Counted from the first letter of the stretch, positions 26,307-35,725 are shown. The stretch: DNA of 64,000 nucleotides from Rhizobium sp. 18065 (GCF_902706095.1 NZ_CACSJP010000008.1:1-64000), one strand, 5' to 3'. Made by a program: numbers and translations. Notes: generated by a model not told the origin, from the sequence alone.

Positions 26307-28529
26307 TCAAGCCGCGTTGCGGTCACGATCATCGGGCCCGGGCAAGCTTGCCGCCATCAACACAAGATCCGAATAGCCGGCGCTTTCGAAGGCTGCCATG
26401 ATTTCGGCCAGCTCTTCCGGATTGGGCTCCGGGGCCGACAGAATGATTTCATGCGTGCCGCTGCGGCTCAGGCGTGCAACGCCGTCGGCATTGGCCGGAC
26501 CACATTCGACCACGACCATGTCATAGGCATCTGCGAGCGCATCGACGATCATCGACAGGCGATCCGCACCACGCATGGCCTGGCGAATGTCGGAATTTCC
26601 CTGCGGGATGATGTCGGCACCGGACAGTCGATCCGGATGGATCGTGTCGGCAAAGGCTGCGTCACCACACAGGAGATCGGTAACGCCCGGCAGATCGGCA
26701 TCGGACGCCATCAGCAGCGTCGGGCAGGCAGACCCTGTCATGTCGACCAGCACCACCCGGACGCCACGGCTGGAAAGTTCGCGCGCCAGGAGGACCGTAC
26801 CCGCGGAGCCGTCGTCGCCGGATGGCGATATGGCAAAAGCGATCCGGGTCTGTTCTTCCATGAGATAGGTCGCAACGGCGGAGACGGAAAACTCGTCTTC
26901 GTCATCAGGGGCGCCTGGTTCTTCCACGTATTCCGGTTCATCTCGATCCGGGCTTTCCGGCTGGAAATCAAGGGTTTGCTCCATCTGATAGGCCAGATCA
27001 TCGTCGGCTTGCGCTTCGATCTGGCTTGCGGCCGTTTCAGCCGGGATCGGCGACAGAACAGACTGCCGGTCGACCAGCTGCGGCTCGCTGTTATCGTCAC
27101 GCTCGCGGTTGTCTGCCAAGCTGCCGCTCGGGCGCAAGGCGCGACCGCTGAAGAGTTCCAGCATCATCACCAGAACCGCACTCAGGATGAGCGTCGCCAT
27201 AGATGCGACGATGGTGATCGGGATAACCTTGGGAAAATTCTGCTCGGAAGGCTCGATGGCGCCCGAGACGACACGCGCATCGGCCGGGCTCGCGTCCTTA
27301 CCGAGACGGGTGGAGGCTTCGCGATAGCGGGCGAGATAGGTTTCGAGCAACTGACGCTGGGCCGTTGCCTCCCGCTCAAGGGCCATCAGGCCCACTTCGT
27401 CCTCGCCGGCGCGGGCACTGTCGGCCTTGACCGTGTTCAACTGGGCGATCAACTGGGTTTCACGCTCACGCGCAACCGCTGCGTCATTTTCGAGGCTTGC
27501 CGCGATCTTGGACGATTCGGCGGCAATCTGCTCGCGGATGCCGGAAAGCTGCGCGCGCAACGCCTTCATCTGCGGATGACCATCCAGCAACGTGGTCGAC
27601 AGGTCGGCGATCTGGCCGCGGATCTGTGATTCCGTCGTCTTCAGCCTCTGGACCGATTCCGATCCGGCGACGGTATCCAGGGTATCGGTCGGCCTGCCGC
27701 TTTTCAGGGCCGCCAGGACGTTCTGCGCCTTGGCTTCCGCATCGGCACGTTCGCCACGGACGCGCGCCAGTTCGGACGAAATATCCGAGAGCTGCTTGGA
27801 ACTGAAGGATGACGAGTCGGCGCCCAGCGGCATCAGCCCGGCGGAGGAACGGTATTCGGCGACCTTCTGCTCGGCATCACGCACCTTCTCGCGCAGATTG
27901 GCGATCTCGGTCTCCAACCAGCGGGCGGCGTCGGAATTGCTGTCGAGTTTGGCGCCACTTTGCAGCTGGCGGTAGACATCGATGATCGCGTTGGGCACAG
28001 CGGCGGCCAGTGCTGGATCCTTCGAGGTGAATTCGATGCCGATCACGCGCGATTTTTCAACCTGGTAGACCTGCAGCTTTTCCTTGAACGCCCTCAGCAC
28101 TCTTTGTTCCGGCGGGAGTTCAAGCGGGTTCTTCTTCAGCCCGAACAGCACGAGAAAGTCAGAAATCGCGGATGGTCTGGTATCGGGATCGAACTCTTCG
28201 CGTTCATAGAGTTTCAGATCGCGGGCAACCTGCTTCATCAGATCGACCGACTGCAGAAGCTGGACCTGGCTGACGATATTGAGTTCATCCGACAGTGGTT
28301 CGCTGGTGGTCGAGGCGGAACCTGGTGACAGGAAAGTCGGCTGCCGCGGCTCGATCAGAATGCGTGCATCGGCCTCGTAAGTCGGATCCATCAGGCTTGC
28401 GCCGACGAAGGCAAGCGCGCCGGTGAGCGCCGTCGCGGCAAGGATCCTGCCCTTCCGTGACCAGACGGCACGGAAAAGCTGCGCGAGATCGATATCCACG
28501 TCCTGATGACCGTTGCCCAAACTCGACAT
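26307..28529 (-). CDS. Wzc/ExoP-like polysaccharide co-polymerase with degenerate kinase domain
   Basis: A 740-residue inner-membrane protein. The Wzz domain spans about residues 8-110 after a first TM (about 30-48). A long periplasmic coiled coil covers about 200-410 and a second TM 436-458. An acidic linker (480-548) leads to a BY-kinase-like ATPase fold (560-740). In that fold Walker A is replaced by SPSGDDGSAGT (no Lys), the A' box DxDxR by VDMTGSACP, and Walker B Asp by Glu (MVVVECGPA). The C terminus has no tyrosine cluster. It probably sets chain length and couples to the exporter without kinase activity. Start: ATG 28527-28529 after GGGAGTTGGGC. It is divergent from the Wza-like gene. 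Confidence 0.85.
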   Translation of the reverse strand: MSSLGNGHQDVDIDLAQLFRAVWSRKGRILAATALTGALAFVGASLMDPTYEADARILIEPRQPTFLSPGSASTTSEPLSDELNIVSQVQLLQSVDLMKQVARDLKLYEREEFDPDTRPSAISDFLVLFGLKKNPLELPPEQRVLRAFKEKLQVYQVEKSRVIGIEFTSKDPALAAAVPNAIIDVYRQLQSGAKLDSNSDAARWLETEIANLREKVRDAEQKVAEYRSSAGLMPLGADSSSFSSKQLSDISSELARVRGERADAEAKAQNVLAALKSGRPTDTLDTVAGSESVQRLKTTESQIRGQIADLSTTLLDGHPQMKALRAQLSGIREQIAAESSKIAASLENDAAVARERETQLIAQLNTVKADSARAGEDEVGLMALEREATAQRQLLETYLARYREASTRLGKDASPADARVVSGAIEPSEQNFPKVIPITIVASMATLILSAVLVMMLELFSGRALRPSGSLADNRERDDNSEPQLVDRQSVLSPIPAETAASQIEAQADDDLAYQMEQTLDFQPESPDRDEPEYVEEPGAPDDEDEFSVSAVATYLMEEQTRIAFAISPSGDDGSAGTVLLARELSSRGVRVVLVDMTGSACPTLLMASDADLPGVTDLLCGDAAFADTIHPDRLSGADIIPQGNSDIRQAMRGADRLSMIVDALADAYDMVVVECGPANADGVARLSRSGTHEIILSAPEPNPEELAEIMAAFESAGYSDLVLMAASLPGPDDRDRNAA

Positions 28530-28716
28530 GCCCAACTCCCGGTACAAATTCAGCGCGAAAGTAAAGGAACATGGTAACTCAACCGTTAATATGTGCATCC
28601 GCCATGCACGCCGGCCGAGACAGAGCAAGCAAACGGCAAATTTCTTTACCCGGTGTTAACCCTAACCGATTGATAACGAGGCATCGAATTCTGAAAGATC
28701 GGGAGCGCGTAGGCGC
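28530..28716. promoter_or_regulatory. Divergent promoter region of the polysaccharide locus
   Basis: This 187-bp region separates the Wzc-like gene from the Wza-GT-transferase-polymerase operon. It is locally AT-rich around 28560-28680 and contains TTAAC-type elements (GGTGTTAACCCTAACC near 28653). I could not identify well-spaced -35/-10 pairs or a full CtrA box. Confidence 0.4.
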
Positions 28717-29292
28717 ATGGCAAGGGCTGGTACAAACGGGATATTGTTGCTCGCGGCAGCAGTTCTGTCGGCAGGACTGGCAGGTTGCGCGGGCTATCGC
28801 CCTGCACCGAAGGTCTTTCATGAGGCAACAATTCAACCTTACCGACTGGACAGTGGCGACCGTTTGCGCGTCACCGTTTTCGAGCAGCCCAGCCTCAGCA
28901 ACACCTATACAGTCGATCAGGCCGGTTACATCGCCTTCCCGCTGGTCGGCCAGGTGCCGGCGCGCGGCTCTTCACTGACACAACTCGAAGGTGCGGTGGC
29001 GCAGAAACTCAAACAGGGTTACCTGCGTGATCCAGACGTCACGATCGAGATCGACCGGTACCGCTCGATCTTCGTCATGGGCGAAGTCGGACAGGCGGGG
29101 CAATATGCCTATGTGCCGGGCATGACCATCCTCAATGCCATTGCTGTTTCCGGCGGCTTTTCCAGCCGTGCGAACCAGCAGGATGTCGATGTCACGCGCA
29201 AGATCAACGGCCAGATCCTGACCGGCCGCGTGCCGATCACCGATCCCATACTCGCTGGCGACACAGTCTATGTTCGCGAGCGGCTGTTCTGA
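28717..29292 (+). CDS. Wza-type polysaccharide export lipoprotein
   Basis: A 191-residue lipoprotein. The signal peptide ends in the lipobox LAGC (Cys about residue 24). Poly_export domain (YRLDSGDRLRVTVFEQPSLSNTYTVDQAGYIAFPLVGQVPARG) is followed by one SLBB region (IFVMGEVGQAGQYAYVPGMTILNAIAVSGGF). It is much shorter than Wza (about 380 aa) and lacks its C-terminal pore helix, as in ExoF/UppC-type rhizobial exporters. It begins the operon of four downstream biosynthesis genes; the glycosyltransferase starts 3 nt after its stop. Confidence 0.9.
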   Translation: MARAGTNGILLLAAAVLSAGLAGCAGYRPAPKVFHEATIQPYRLDSGDRLRVTVFEQPSLSNTYTVDQAGYIAFPLVGQVPARGSSLTQLEGAVAQKLKQGYLRDPDVTIEIDRYRSIFVMGEVGQAGQYAYVPGMTILNAIAVSGGFSSRANQQDVDVTRKINGQILTGRVPITDPILAGDTVYVRERLF

Positions 29293-29295
29293 TTT

Positions 29296-30438
29296 ATGCA
29301 GCAGACAGGGTCACTTCGCATCATTCATTGTTTCAGGTCGCCGATCGGGGGAATTTTCCGCCATGTCCGCGATCTTGCCGAATACCATAGCCGTGCGGGT
29401 CATCAGGTTGGCATCGTCTGCGACAGTTCCACCGGTAGCGAACACGAAGACAAGCTGTTCGAGCAGATCTCCCCCTATCTTTCGCTTGGCCTGACGCGAA
29501 TACCCATTCGCCGGTCCATCAGTCCCGGCGATCTCTCTGCGTTGATCAAAAGTTACAAGAAAATCGAGGAATTGCAGCCGGATATCCTGCATGGACACGG
29601 CGCCAAAGGCGGTGTGCTCGCGCGGATCATCGGCTCAGCCCTGCGGGTGAAAAAGTATCGCGTTTCCCGCTTCTATTCGCCCCATGGGGGCAGCCTGCAT
29701 TTTTCAGGCGCGAAGATCTCCGGCAAGGCCGTGTTTGCCATCGAGCGGGTGCTTGAACACATGACGGAGGCGATTTCCTTCGTCTGCGACTACGAGCGCA
29801 ATGCTTACGAGGCGAAGATCGGCAAACCCCGTTGTGATTCCGCGCGCATCTACAATGGCATCAGTGATGGCGATTTCGAGCCGATCCCGACCGGTACCGA
29901 CGGGGTGGATTTGCTCTATGTCGGCATGCTGCGCGACCTGAAGGGTCCAGACGTCTTCATCGACGCCTTCGCCCAGGCGGAAAAACTGGTCGGTCGTCCG
30001 CTGAAAGGACTGGTCGTCGGAGACGGTCCCGACAAGGCAAAATACGAGCGCATGCTGGAGCAGAACGGGCTTTCGGGCCGTGTCTCCATGCTGCCCGCCA
30101 TGCCGGTCAAACAGGCCTTTGCGAAATCAGAAATCATCGTCGTGCCGTCGAGGGCAGAGGCGATGCCCTATATTGTGCTGGAGGCCCTGGCCGCCGAAAA
30201 AACCGTGATCGCATCACGCGTCGGCGGCATACCGGAGGTTCTGGGACAAGCCAGCGAGGCGCTGGTCGAGCCCGGCAATGCTGCGGCATTGGCCAGCACC
30301 ATGGCAAAGGCACTGCTCACACCCGGGTGGGGCCGCGACACCATGCCAAGACGAGACCAGTTCCAGTCGCGGTTTTCCGCATCGGTGATGGCGCAGGAAC
30401 TCGAGGGTCTCTACCACAGACACTTGATCGTCTCTTAA
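29296..30438 (+). CDS. GT4 family glycosyltransferase
   Basis: A 380-residue GT-B retaining glycosyltransferase. The N-terminal half has RIIHCFRSPIGGIFRHVRDLAEYHSRAGHQVG; the C-terminal donor half has LLYVGMLRDLKGPDVFIDAF, VGDGPDKAKYE and the E-x7-E motif in PSRAEAMPYIVLEALAAEKTVIASRVGGIPE. It probably adds one sugar to the lipid-linked repeat unit at the cytoplasmic face. Donor and acceptor are unknown. The ATG lies 3 nt after the exporter stop. Confidence 0.92.
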   Translation: MQQTGSLRIIHCFRSPIGGIFRHVRDLAEYHSRAGHQVGIVCDSSTGSEHEDKLFEQISPYLSLGLTRIPIRRSISPGDLSALIKSYKKIEELQPDILHGHGAKGGVLARIIGSALRVKKYRVSRFYSPHGGSLHFSGAKISGKAVFAIERVLEHMTEAISFVCDYERNAYEAKIGKPRCDSARIYNGISDGDFEPIPTGTDGVDLLYVGMLRDLKGPDVFIDAFAQAEKLVGRPLKGLVVGDGPDKAKYERMLEQNGLSGRVSMLPAMPVKQAFAKSEIIVVPSRAEAMPYIVLEALAAEKTVIASRVGGIPEVLGQASEALVEPGNAAALASTMAKALLTPGWGRDTMPRRDQFQSRFSASVMAQELEGLYHRHLIVS

Positions 30439-30556
30439 CTGCAGCCGTTCCCTCTGTGCCAAATCGACACAGAATCTTCGGTTCTCGCCCTAGAAGCTCA
30501 AGCGTTTCTTAGGACCTTGCTGCTAGCCTTCGCGCACACACATGCGAGAGCGAGCA

Positions 30557-32116
30557 ATGAACAAGGTTGATAAGCCAGACGCATTCGACCTCGGTGCCAT
30601 GCGCCAGAAGGCGAGCCAGGCGGCCACAGATCCTGACACGTCCAGCGGGCCAACGGAGCCGGTGGAAATCAGTGCCTTGGCACGGCAGATCGCCGGTCAG
30701 TACAGTGACGTCAACTATTCTCCGACGATCATAATCGGCCAACTGCGGTTTCTCGAATTTTTCAGCCTGTTCGCCATCGCGCTTGCGGCCAACTTTTTCT
30801 TCGCGCTGGCGCCCTACGACCACCTCATGAGTTCGGCCATCAACGGTTTTGTCAGTACGGCGCTGGCTCTGGTGCTGATGCAGGCAGCCGACTGCTACGA
30901 TGTTTCCATACTGCGGACACCGATGCGGTTCATGGGCCGGGTGCTGGCCAGCTGGATGGCGGCGGTCGCCATGACCGCATTGGTCAACCTGCTGTTCTTC
31001 GCCAACGACGCCCATTACCGGATGGTGCTGGCGGCATGTTTCCTGCTTGGTGCGGCCTATCTGTTCATTGAACGCAACCTGATCGGCTTTGCCATCCGTC
31101 GCTGGACGCGCAACGGCGTCATGGAGCGCCGTGCCGTGATCATCGGCGGCGGCAAGCCGGCCAAGGACCTGATCCGGGCGCTGGAACAGCAGCCGGAAAA
31201 CGACATTCGCATTTGCGGCATTTTTGACGACCGAAACGCGCAACGCTCGCCGGATGTGATCGCCGGATATCCGAAGCTGGGAACGGTGGCCGAACTGGTC
31301 GAGTTCGCCCGGCTCGCCCATATCGACATGCTGATCATTTCGCTGCCGCTCAGCGCTGAAGCGCGCATCATGCAACTGCTGAAAATGCTCTGGGTATTGC
31401 CCGTCGATATTCGCCTGGCGGCCCATTCGAACAATCTGCGCTTTCGCCCGCGTGCCTATTCGCATGTCGGCGCGGTGCCGCTGCTCGACATTCTCGACAA
31501 GCCGATCCGCGACTGGGATTCTGTGGCGAAACGGGCATTCGACATCTTTTTCAGCCTTCTCGCTCTCGCGCTGCTCTGGCCGGTGTTCATCGGCGCGGCA
31601 ATTGCCGTGAAGTTGAACTCGAAGGGCCCGGTCTTCTTTGTCCAGAAGCGCCACGGTTTCAACAACGAGATCATCAACGTCCTCAAGTTCCGGTCGATGT
31701 ATACCGAGATGAGCGACCCGACGGCACGCAATGCGGTGACCAAGAACGATCCGCGCGTCACCTCCGTCGGCCGGGTCATCCGCAAGACGTCGATCGACGA
31801 ATTGCCGCAGATCTTCAACGTTCTGCGCGGTGACCTGTCCCTCGTCGGCCCTCGCCCGCATGCCATTCTCGGCCAGACGCGCGACAAGCTCTATGGCGAC
31901 GTCGTCGAGGGCTATTTCGCCCGTCACCGCGTCAAACCGGGCGTGACCGGCTGGGCGCAGATCAACGGATGGCGCGGCGAGATCGATACCGACGACAAGA
32001 TCAAGTTCCGCACGGCCTATGACCTCTACTATATTGAAAACTGGTCGCTGCTTTTCGATCTGAAGATCCTGTTCCTGACCCCGATCCGTCTGCTCAATAC
32101 GGAAAACGCCTATTGA
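30557..32116 (+). CDS. Undecaprenyl-phosphate hexose-1-phosphate transferase (WcaJ/UppE-like)
   Basis: A 519-residue polyprenyl glycosylphosphotransferase that starts repeat-unit assembly. There are four TM segments (about residues 65-185), a Rossmann-like domain (RRAVIIGGGKPAKDLIRAL) and a fifth hydrophobic segment (FDIFFSLLALALLWPVFIGAAIAVKL). The C-terminal catalytic Bac_transf domain has GPVFFVQKRHGFNNEIINVLKFRSM, DELPQIFNVLRGDLSLVGPRPHA and VKPGVTGWAQINGWRGEIDT. The start at 30557 is chosen over 30542. It overlaps the polymerase gene by 4 bp. By position it corresponds to the PHPT gene of rhizobial upp loci. Confidence 0.93.
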   Translation: MNKVDKPDAFDLGAMRQKASQAATDPDTSSGPTEPVEISALARQIAGQYSDVNYSPTIIIGQLRFLEFFSLFAIALAANFFFALAPYDHLMSSAINGFVSTALALVLMQAADCYDVSILRTPMRFMGRVLASWMAAVAMTALVNLLFFANDAHYRMVLAACFLLGAAYLFIERNLIGFAIRRWTRNGVMERRAVIIGGGKPAKDLIRALEQQPENDIRICGIFDDRNAQRSPDVIAGYPKLGTVAELVEFARLAHIDMLIISLPLSAEARIMQLLKMLWVLPVDIRLAAHSNNLRFRPRAYSHVGAVPLLDILDKPIRDWDSVAKRAFDIFFSLLALALLWPVFIGAAIAVKLNSKGPVFFVQKRHGFNNEIINVLKFRSMYTEMSDPTARNAVTKNDPRVTSVGRVIRKTSIDELPQIFNVLRGDLSLVGPRPHAILGQTRDKLYGDVVEGYFARHRVKPGVTGWAQINGWRGEIDTDDKIKFRTAYDLYYIENWSLLFDLKILFLTPIRLLNTENAY

Positions 32117-33357
32117 CCTCGATTGCCGCCCACCAGCCGGTCCCCTTCAGGCCGCAGGCAGCGGCCGTCCAGATCGTCGCGTCATGGCTGATTGCCTTCG
32201 GTGTCTTCCTGTCCGGCTTCGTCATCTCCGAACCGGCCCCCTATGAAATGCTAATGGTCGTGCAGGTGGCGCTGTGGTTCCTGCTCGGGCTGAAGATCTC
32301 GCGCGCCGTGGCTCCGCTGCTCGCCCTGCTGCTGACGTTCAATGTCGGCGGCATGCTGTCGCTGACCGTGCTGCGCGATATCGTGACAGACCAGGTTCTC
32401 TATGTCGCCGTATCGATCTTCCTGGCCATTACCGCCGTCTTCTATGCCGCGATCATCGAAGATCGCCATCAGCGGCTGAAACTGATCTTCCAGGCCTGGG
32501 TGGCTGCGGCCGTGATCACCGGCATGCTCGGCATCCTTGGCTATTTCCATGCCTTTCCGGGCGCCGAGATCTTTACCCGCTACGACCGAGCCATGGGCGC
32601 CTTCCAGGATCCGAACGTGTTCGGGCCGTTTCTGGTCGCGCCGACGCTTTACCTGATGTATGGCCTGCTGACCGGGCGTCTGGTTGATGCCCCCTTGCGC
32701 ATTATCGGCATATTGATCATCGCCTTTGCCGTCTTCCTCTCATTTTCCCGCGCGGCCTGGGGCCTGTTCCTGTTTTCGGCGCTGGCGCTTGTCTTCATCA
32801 TGCTCCTCAAGGAACGCACCAATGCGTTCCGCCTGAAGATCCTGATGCTGTCGCTTGCAGCCGTCGCGATGATCGTGCTTGCGCTGGTCATTGCCCTGCA
32901 GTTCGAAAAGGTTCGCGACCTCTTCCTTGCCCGTACCCAACTGGTTCAGGACTATGATGGGGGGCATCTCGGCCGCTTCGCCCGCCACCGGCTCGGCTTC
33001 GAAATGGCGATGGAGCGGCCATTCGGTATCGGTCCGATGATGTTCAGCAAGATCTTCCCGGAAGACGAACACAATATATGGCTGAAGTCGCTGATGACCT
33101 ATGGCTGGCTCGGCTTCGTGTCCTATGTGACGATGATCCTGTTGACCTTCTGGATGGGCTTCCGATACCTGCTGCGCGACCGGCCGTGGCAGCCGTATCT
33201 GATGATGTCCTGGATCGTACTGGTTGGACACATGCTGATCGGCAATGTCATCGACACCGATCACTGGCGGCATTTCTATCTCGTTCTCGGCATCGTCTGG
33301 GGATGTGGCGCGCTGGAATGGCGCCATCAGCGGCAGATCCGGCAAGACGCAGCCTGA
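32113..33357 (+). CDS. O-antigen ligase/Wzy-like polymerase
   Basis: A 414-residue protein with about eleven TM segments and the Wzy_C periplasmic loop: RFARHRLGFEMAMERPFGIGPMMFSKIFPEDEHNIWLKSL, where Arg and His are the usual functional residues. It likely polymerises repeat units or ligates them. The TTG start overlaps the stop of the upstream gene in TTGA and has GGAAAA 6 nt before it; the next in-frame ATG (32249) would remove the first two TMs. It ends the operon; no flippase gene follows. Confidence 0.85.
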   Translation: MTSIAAHQPVPFRPQAAAVQIVASWLIAFGVFLSGFVISEPAPYEMLMVVQVALWFLLGLKISRAVAPLLALLLTFNVGGMLSLTVLRDIVTDQVLYVAVSIFLAITAVFYAAIIEDRHQRLKLIFQAWVAAAVITGMLGILGYFHAFPGAEIFTRYDRAMGAFQDPNVFGPFLVAPTLYLMYGLLTGRLVDAPLRIIGILIIAFAVFLSFSRAAWGLFLFSALALVFIMLLKERTNAFRLKILMLSLAAVAMIVLALVIALQFEKVRDLFLARTQLVQDYDGGHLGRFARHRLGFEMAMERPFGIGPMMFSKIFPEDEHNIWLKSLMTYGWLGFVSYVTMILLTFWMGFRYLLRDRPWQPYLMMSWIVLVGHMLIGNVIDTDHWRHFYLVLGIVWGCGALEWRHQRQIRQDAA

Positions 33358-33426
33358 TCGCGTTGCGGTGATCAATAATCTCAGAGAAGATTTGATTCCT
33401 GCGCCATCTGCGCCATATTCTCTGTC

Positions 33427-33723
33427 ATGATCTCAGCTGCTCAAATCCGCGCCGCCCGCGCCCTTATCGACCTGACGATAGACAAGCTGTCGGCAGCCAG
33501 TGGCGTTTCGGCGCTCCAGATCCTGCAGATCGAAACCGAGCGCGCCTATGATGCCGGCCCGGATGCCTATGCACAGCTCCGGGAAGCGCTGGAAGAGATG
33601 GGCATTGCATTCCTCGACGCCGGGCAAGGTGGTGAAGGGGGCGAAGGCATCCGCCTTTCCCGCCGTCCGCACGAGGTCGATGGCATCCGCCCGGAAAACC
33701 TCAACGCCACCAACGACGATTAA
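33427..33723 (+). CDS. XRE-type helix-turn-helix protein
   Basis: A 98-residue protein. Residues 1-60 resemble a Cro/C1-type HTH (AAQIRAARALIDLTIDKLSAASGVSALQILQIE), followed by an acidic tail with GGEGGEG. A possible promoter (TTGATT 33392-33397, 18 nt, TATTCT 33416-33421) would start transcription almost at the ATG, and there is no Shine-Dalgarno, so it may be leaderless. It lies 69 bp after the polymerase gene; a role in that locus is possible but unsupported. Confidence 0.7.
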   Translation: MISAAQIRAARALIDLTIDKLSAASGVSALQILQIETERAYDAGPDAYAQLREALEEMGIAFLDAGQGGEGGEGIRLSRRPHEVDGIRPENLNATNDD

Positions 33724-33794
33724 TTTTGCCGTTTCATGGAACAAAACATTGTTCCATCGCTTACCTGCCTGAACGACACAGACAGGAGAAATTC

Positions 33795-33944
33795 ATGAAT
33801 CGAAGCAACGGTCTCTACCTCATCATCGGTGCACTCGTCGTGGCCGTGGTCGGCCTTGGTGCCTACGTCTACCGCGAGGAAAGCAAGCCACAGGGCGTGG
33901 AACTTCGCATCGGGGAAAATGGCGTTTCGGTGGAAGAGAACTGA
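33795..33944 (+). CDS. Small single-pass membrane protein
   Basis: A 49-residue protein: MNRSNGLYLIIGALVVAVVG begins a single TM segment, then YVYREESKPQGVELRIGENGVSVEEN faces the periplasm. The ATG at 33795 follows a strong ACAGGAGAAATTC. The C-terminal VELRIGENGVSVEE pattern is common in small rhizobial membrane proteins; function unknown. Confidence 0.75.
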   Translation: MNRSNGLYLIIGALVVAVVGLGAYVYREESKPQGVELRIGENGVSVEEN

Positions 33945-33959
33945 TCGATATGCGGTGTT

Positions 33960-34985
33960 CTACACCGGCTTGATGAAGCTTCGATAGAACTGCACGGGGG
34001 CGCTGATGGCGCCCTCAAGCATGTAAGGCTGGCGCTCGGTCGTGCCGGCCCGTCGGGTAATCGGCAGCCCATGGTCAAGCCCGTCAATCATGCGGAACTC
34101 GACCAGCACCCTGCCCTGTCGATCCTTCCAGACGAGCGACTTGCCGGTGGCCGTCACCACTTCGACCCCGTCCTGTTCCTCCAGACCATACAGATCAAGC
34201 CACTGGGCAAGGCTCGCGCGTGCATTGACCGGGGCAACCACATGGTCGGCACTGCCGTGCCATATCGATACCGCCGGCTGCGCCTGTGTGTCCGGGCGAA
34301 CCTGCCGGATCAGATCACCCCAGTCGGCCGCACTGCGGTTGGCACCCGATTTCATCACCGACAGAGCCGTCATCGCGTCGCGGGCAGCGCCATAAGGCAG
34401 ACCGCCGACGATCTGGCCTGCTGCGAACAGATCCGGATAGGTGGACAGCAAGGCGGCGGTCATTGCACCGCCTGCCGACAGACCCTGGATAAAAATGCGA
34501 TCCGGCGCGATACCGTGACGATCGGCTGAATGCTCGATCATCTGGCGGATCGACATCAACTCGCCGCGATCCCTGGCAACGGCGCTTGGACGGAACCAGT
34601 TGAAACAGAGGTTCTGGTTGTTCTGCTTGGTTTGCTCCGGATAAAGCAGGACAAAGCCCTTTTCTCGCGCCATCCGGCTCCAGCCGCTGGCGTGGTCGAA
34701 CCCTTGAGCGGTCTGCAGGCAACCGTGCAACACGACCACAAGCGCACCGCGCTCTGTTTTGGCGGAGGGTACGAATTCCAGCATGCGCAGCCGGCCCGGA
34801 TTGTGGCCGAAGGAATGAACCTCCAACAGCCCCGAACGGCTTGCCCGCGCACGCGCAGGCTTCACACGCGCAGGCTTGGGCACATCAACCGTCGGCAGCG
34901 TACGCATCGCGGCAGTGAGTTTCTTGCCCCACTTGCGCTGCTCCCGCAGAATCGATGATAGCGGCATAGGGATCTTGAAGCGCAT
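33960..34985 (-). CDS. PHB depolymerase family esterase
   Basis: A 341-residue alpha/beta hydrolase. The oxyanion segment is VVVLHGCLQTAQGFDHASGW, the nucleophile Ser lies in FIQGLSAGGAM and a catalytic His in GLDHGLPI. It has no signal peptide; the N terminus is basic (MRFKIPMPLSSILREQRKWGKK), so the protein is likely intracellular. Substrate could be polyhydroxybutyrate or another ester. It converges on the small membrane protein gene. Confidence 0.87.
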   Translation of the reverse strand: MRFKIPMPLSSILREQRKWGKKLTAAMRTLPTVDVPKPARVKPARARASRSGLLEVHSFGHNPGRLRMLEFVPSAKTERGALVVVLHGCLQTAQGFDHASGWSRMAREKGFVLLYPEQTKQNNQNLCFNWFRPSAVARDRGELMSIRQMIEHSADRHGIAPDRIFIQGLSAGGAMTAALLSTYPDLFAAGQIVGGLPYGAARDAMTALSVMKSGANRSAADWGDLIRQVRPDTQAQPAVSIWHGSADHVVAPVNARASLAQWLDLYGLEEQDGVEVVTATGKSLVWKDRQGRVLVEFRMIDGLDHGLPITRRAGTTERQPYMLEGAISAPVQFYRSFIKPV

Positions 34986-35138
34986 CAGGCTCTCACTCTC
35001 TGTCAGTCTCTATATCGCATATAATGCTGCATTGCAGCAAACATAGGATCGGAGATGAGAAAAGTTTAACCTGACGGGCAGAGCCCGTACTTCTGTCTGT
35101 GGATGAATTGGAAAACTACTGGGATATCAAGGATTAAA

Positions 35139-35215
<77 letters not shown>

Positions 35216-35329
35216 ACCCGCCATAAAGGCAAGTTTCCTTTAGACAGTCAGTCGGAGCGGTGCAAGGGGAAACTCTGAAAGAGCAGAAAAAATCATATTC
35301 CCGCTCCTCAATTCTGCTTAGCCCGCTCT

Positions 35330-35725
35330 TCACTTCAGTCTGGCCATCAGGGCCTGGACCTCGAGCAGACGGCGGCGATCCTCCTGATCCTCGCTGTCGA
35401 TCGCGTAACATGTGCTGTCCATGCAGAATCGCGTCACCTTGAGCGGTTGGGAGTCCGGATCGAACTGGCATTCGATCTCCTCGTCAACCTCGGTGTCTTT
35501 CGCATCCAGGTTGGTCGAATATGTGAGCCTGGCACCCGGCGGGCTCAGTTCGGGGAAGGACTGGACCACGCCGATTTTCAGGTCCTTCACCATGAGCATG
35601 CTCTTCGCAACAAATATGCAGGCCTCTTCAACCGTCTTCGGTGCCGGCCCGGGGGACTGGGCAAAGACCGGAGCAACGAGACCCGAAGAGGCAAGGAGAG
35701 TTGCAGCGAAAAGGGTGAATTTCAT
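35330..35725 (-). CDS. Secreted protein, unknown
   Basis: A 131-residue protein with a signal peptide (MKFTLFAATLLASSGLVAPVFAQ). The mature part has four cysteines (EACIFV, EECQFD-type, RFCMDSTCYAID), suitable for two disulfides, and ends with a helical DRRRLLEVQALMARLK. The ATG at 35723-35725 follows GAGGAACC. I recognise no family. Confidence 0.75.
   Translation of the reverse strand: MKFTLFAATLLASSGLVAPVFAQSPGPAPKTVEEACIFVAKSMLMVKDLKIGVVQSFPELSPPGARLTYSTNLDAKDTEVDEEIECQFDPDSQPLKVTRFCMDSTCYAIDSEDQEDRRRLLEVQALMARLK

Noticed and set aside
28560..28680. CtrA boxes in the polysaccharide divergent region
   Set aside because: TTAAC-like elements occur, but none has the full TTAA-N7-TTAA spacing; the same partial pattern at 56014-56037 also falls short.
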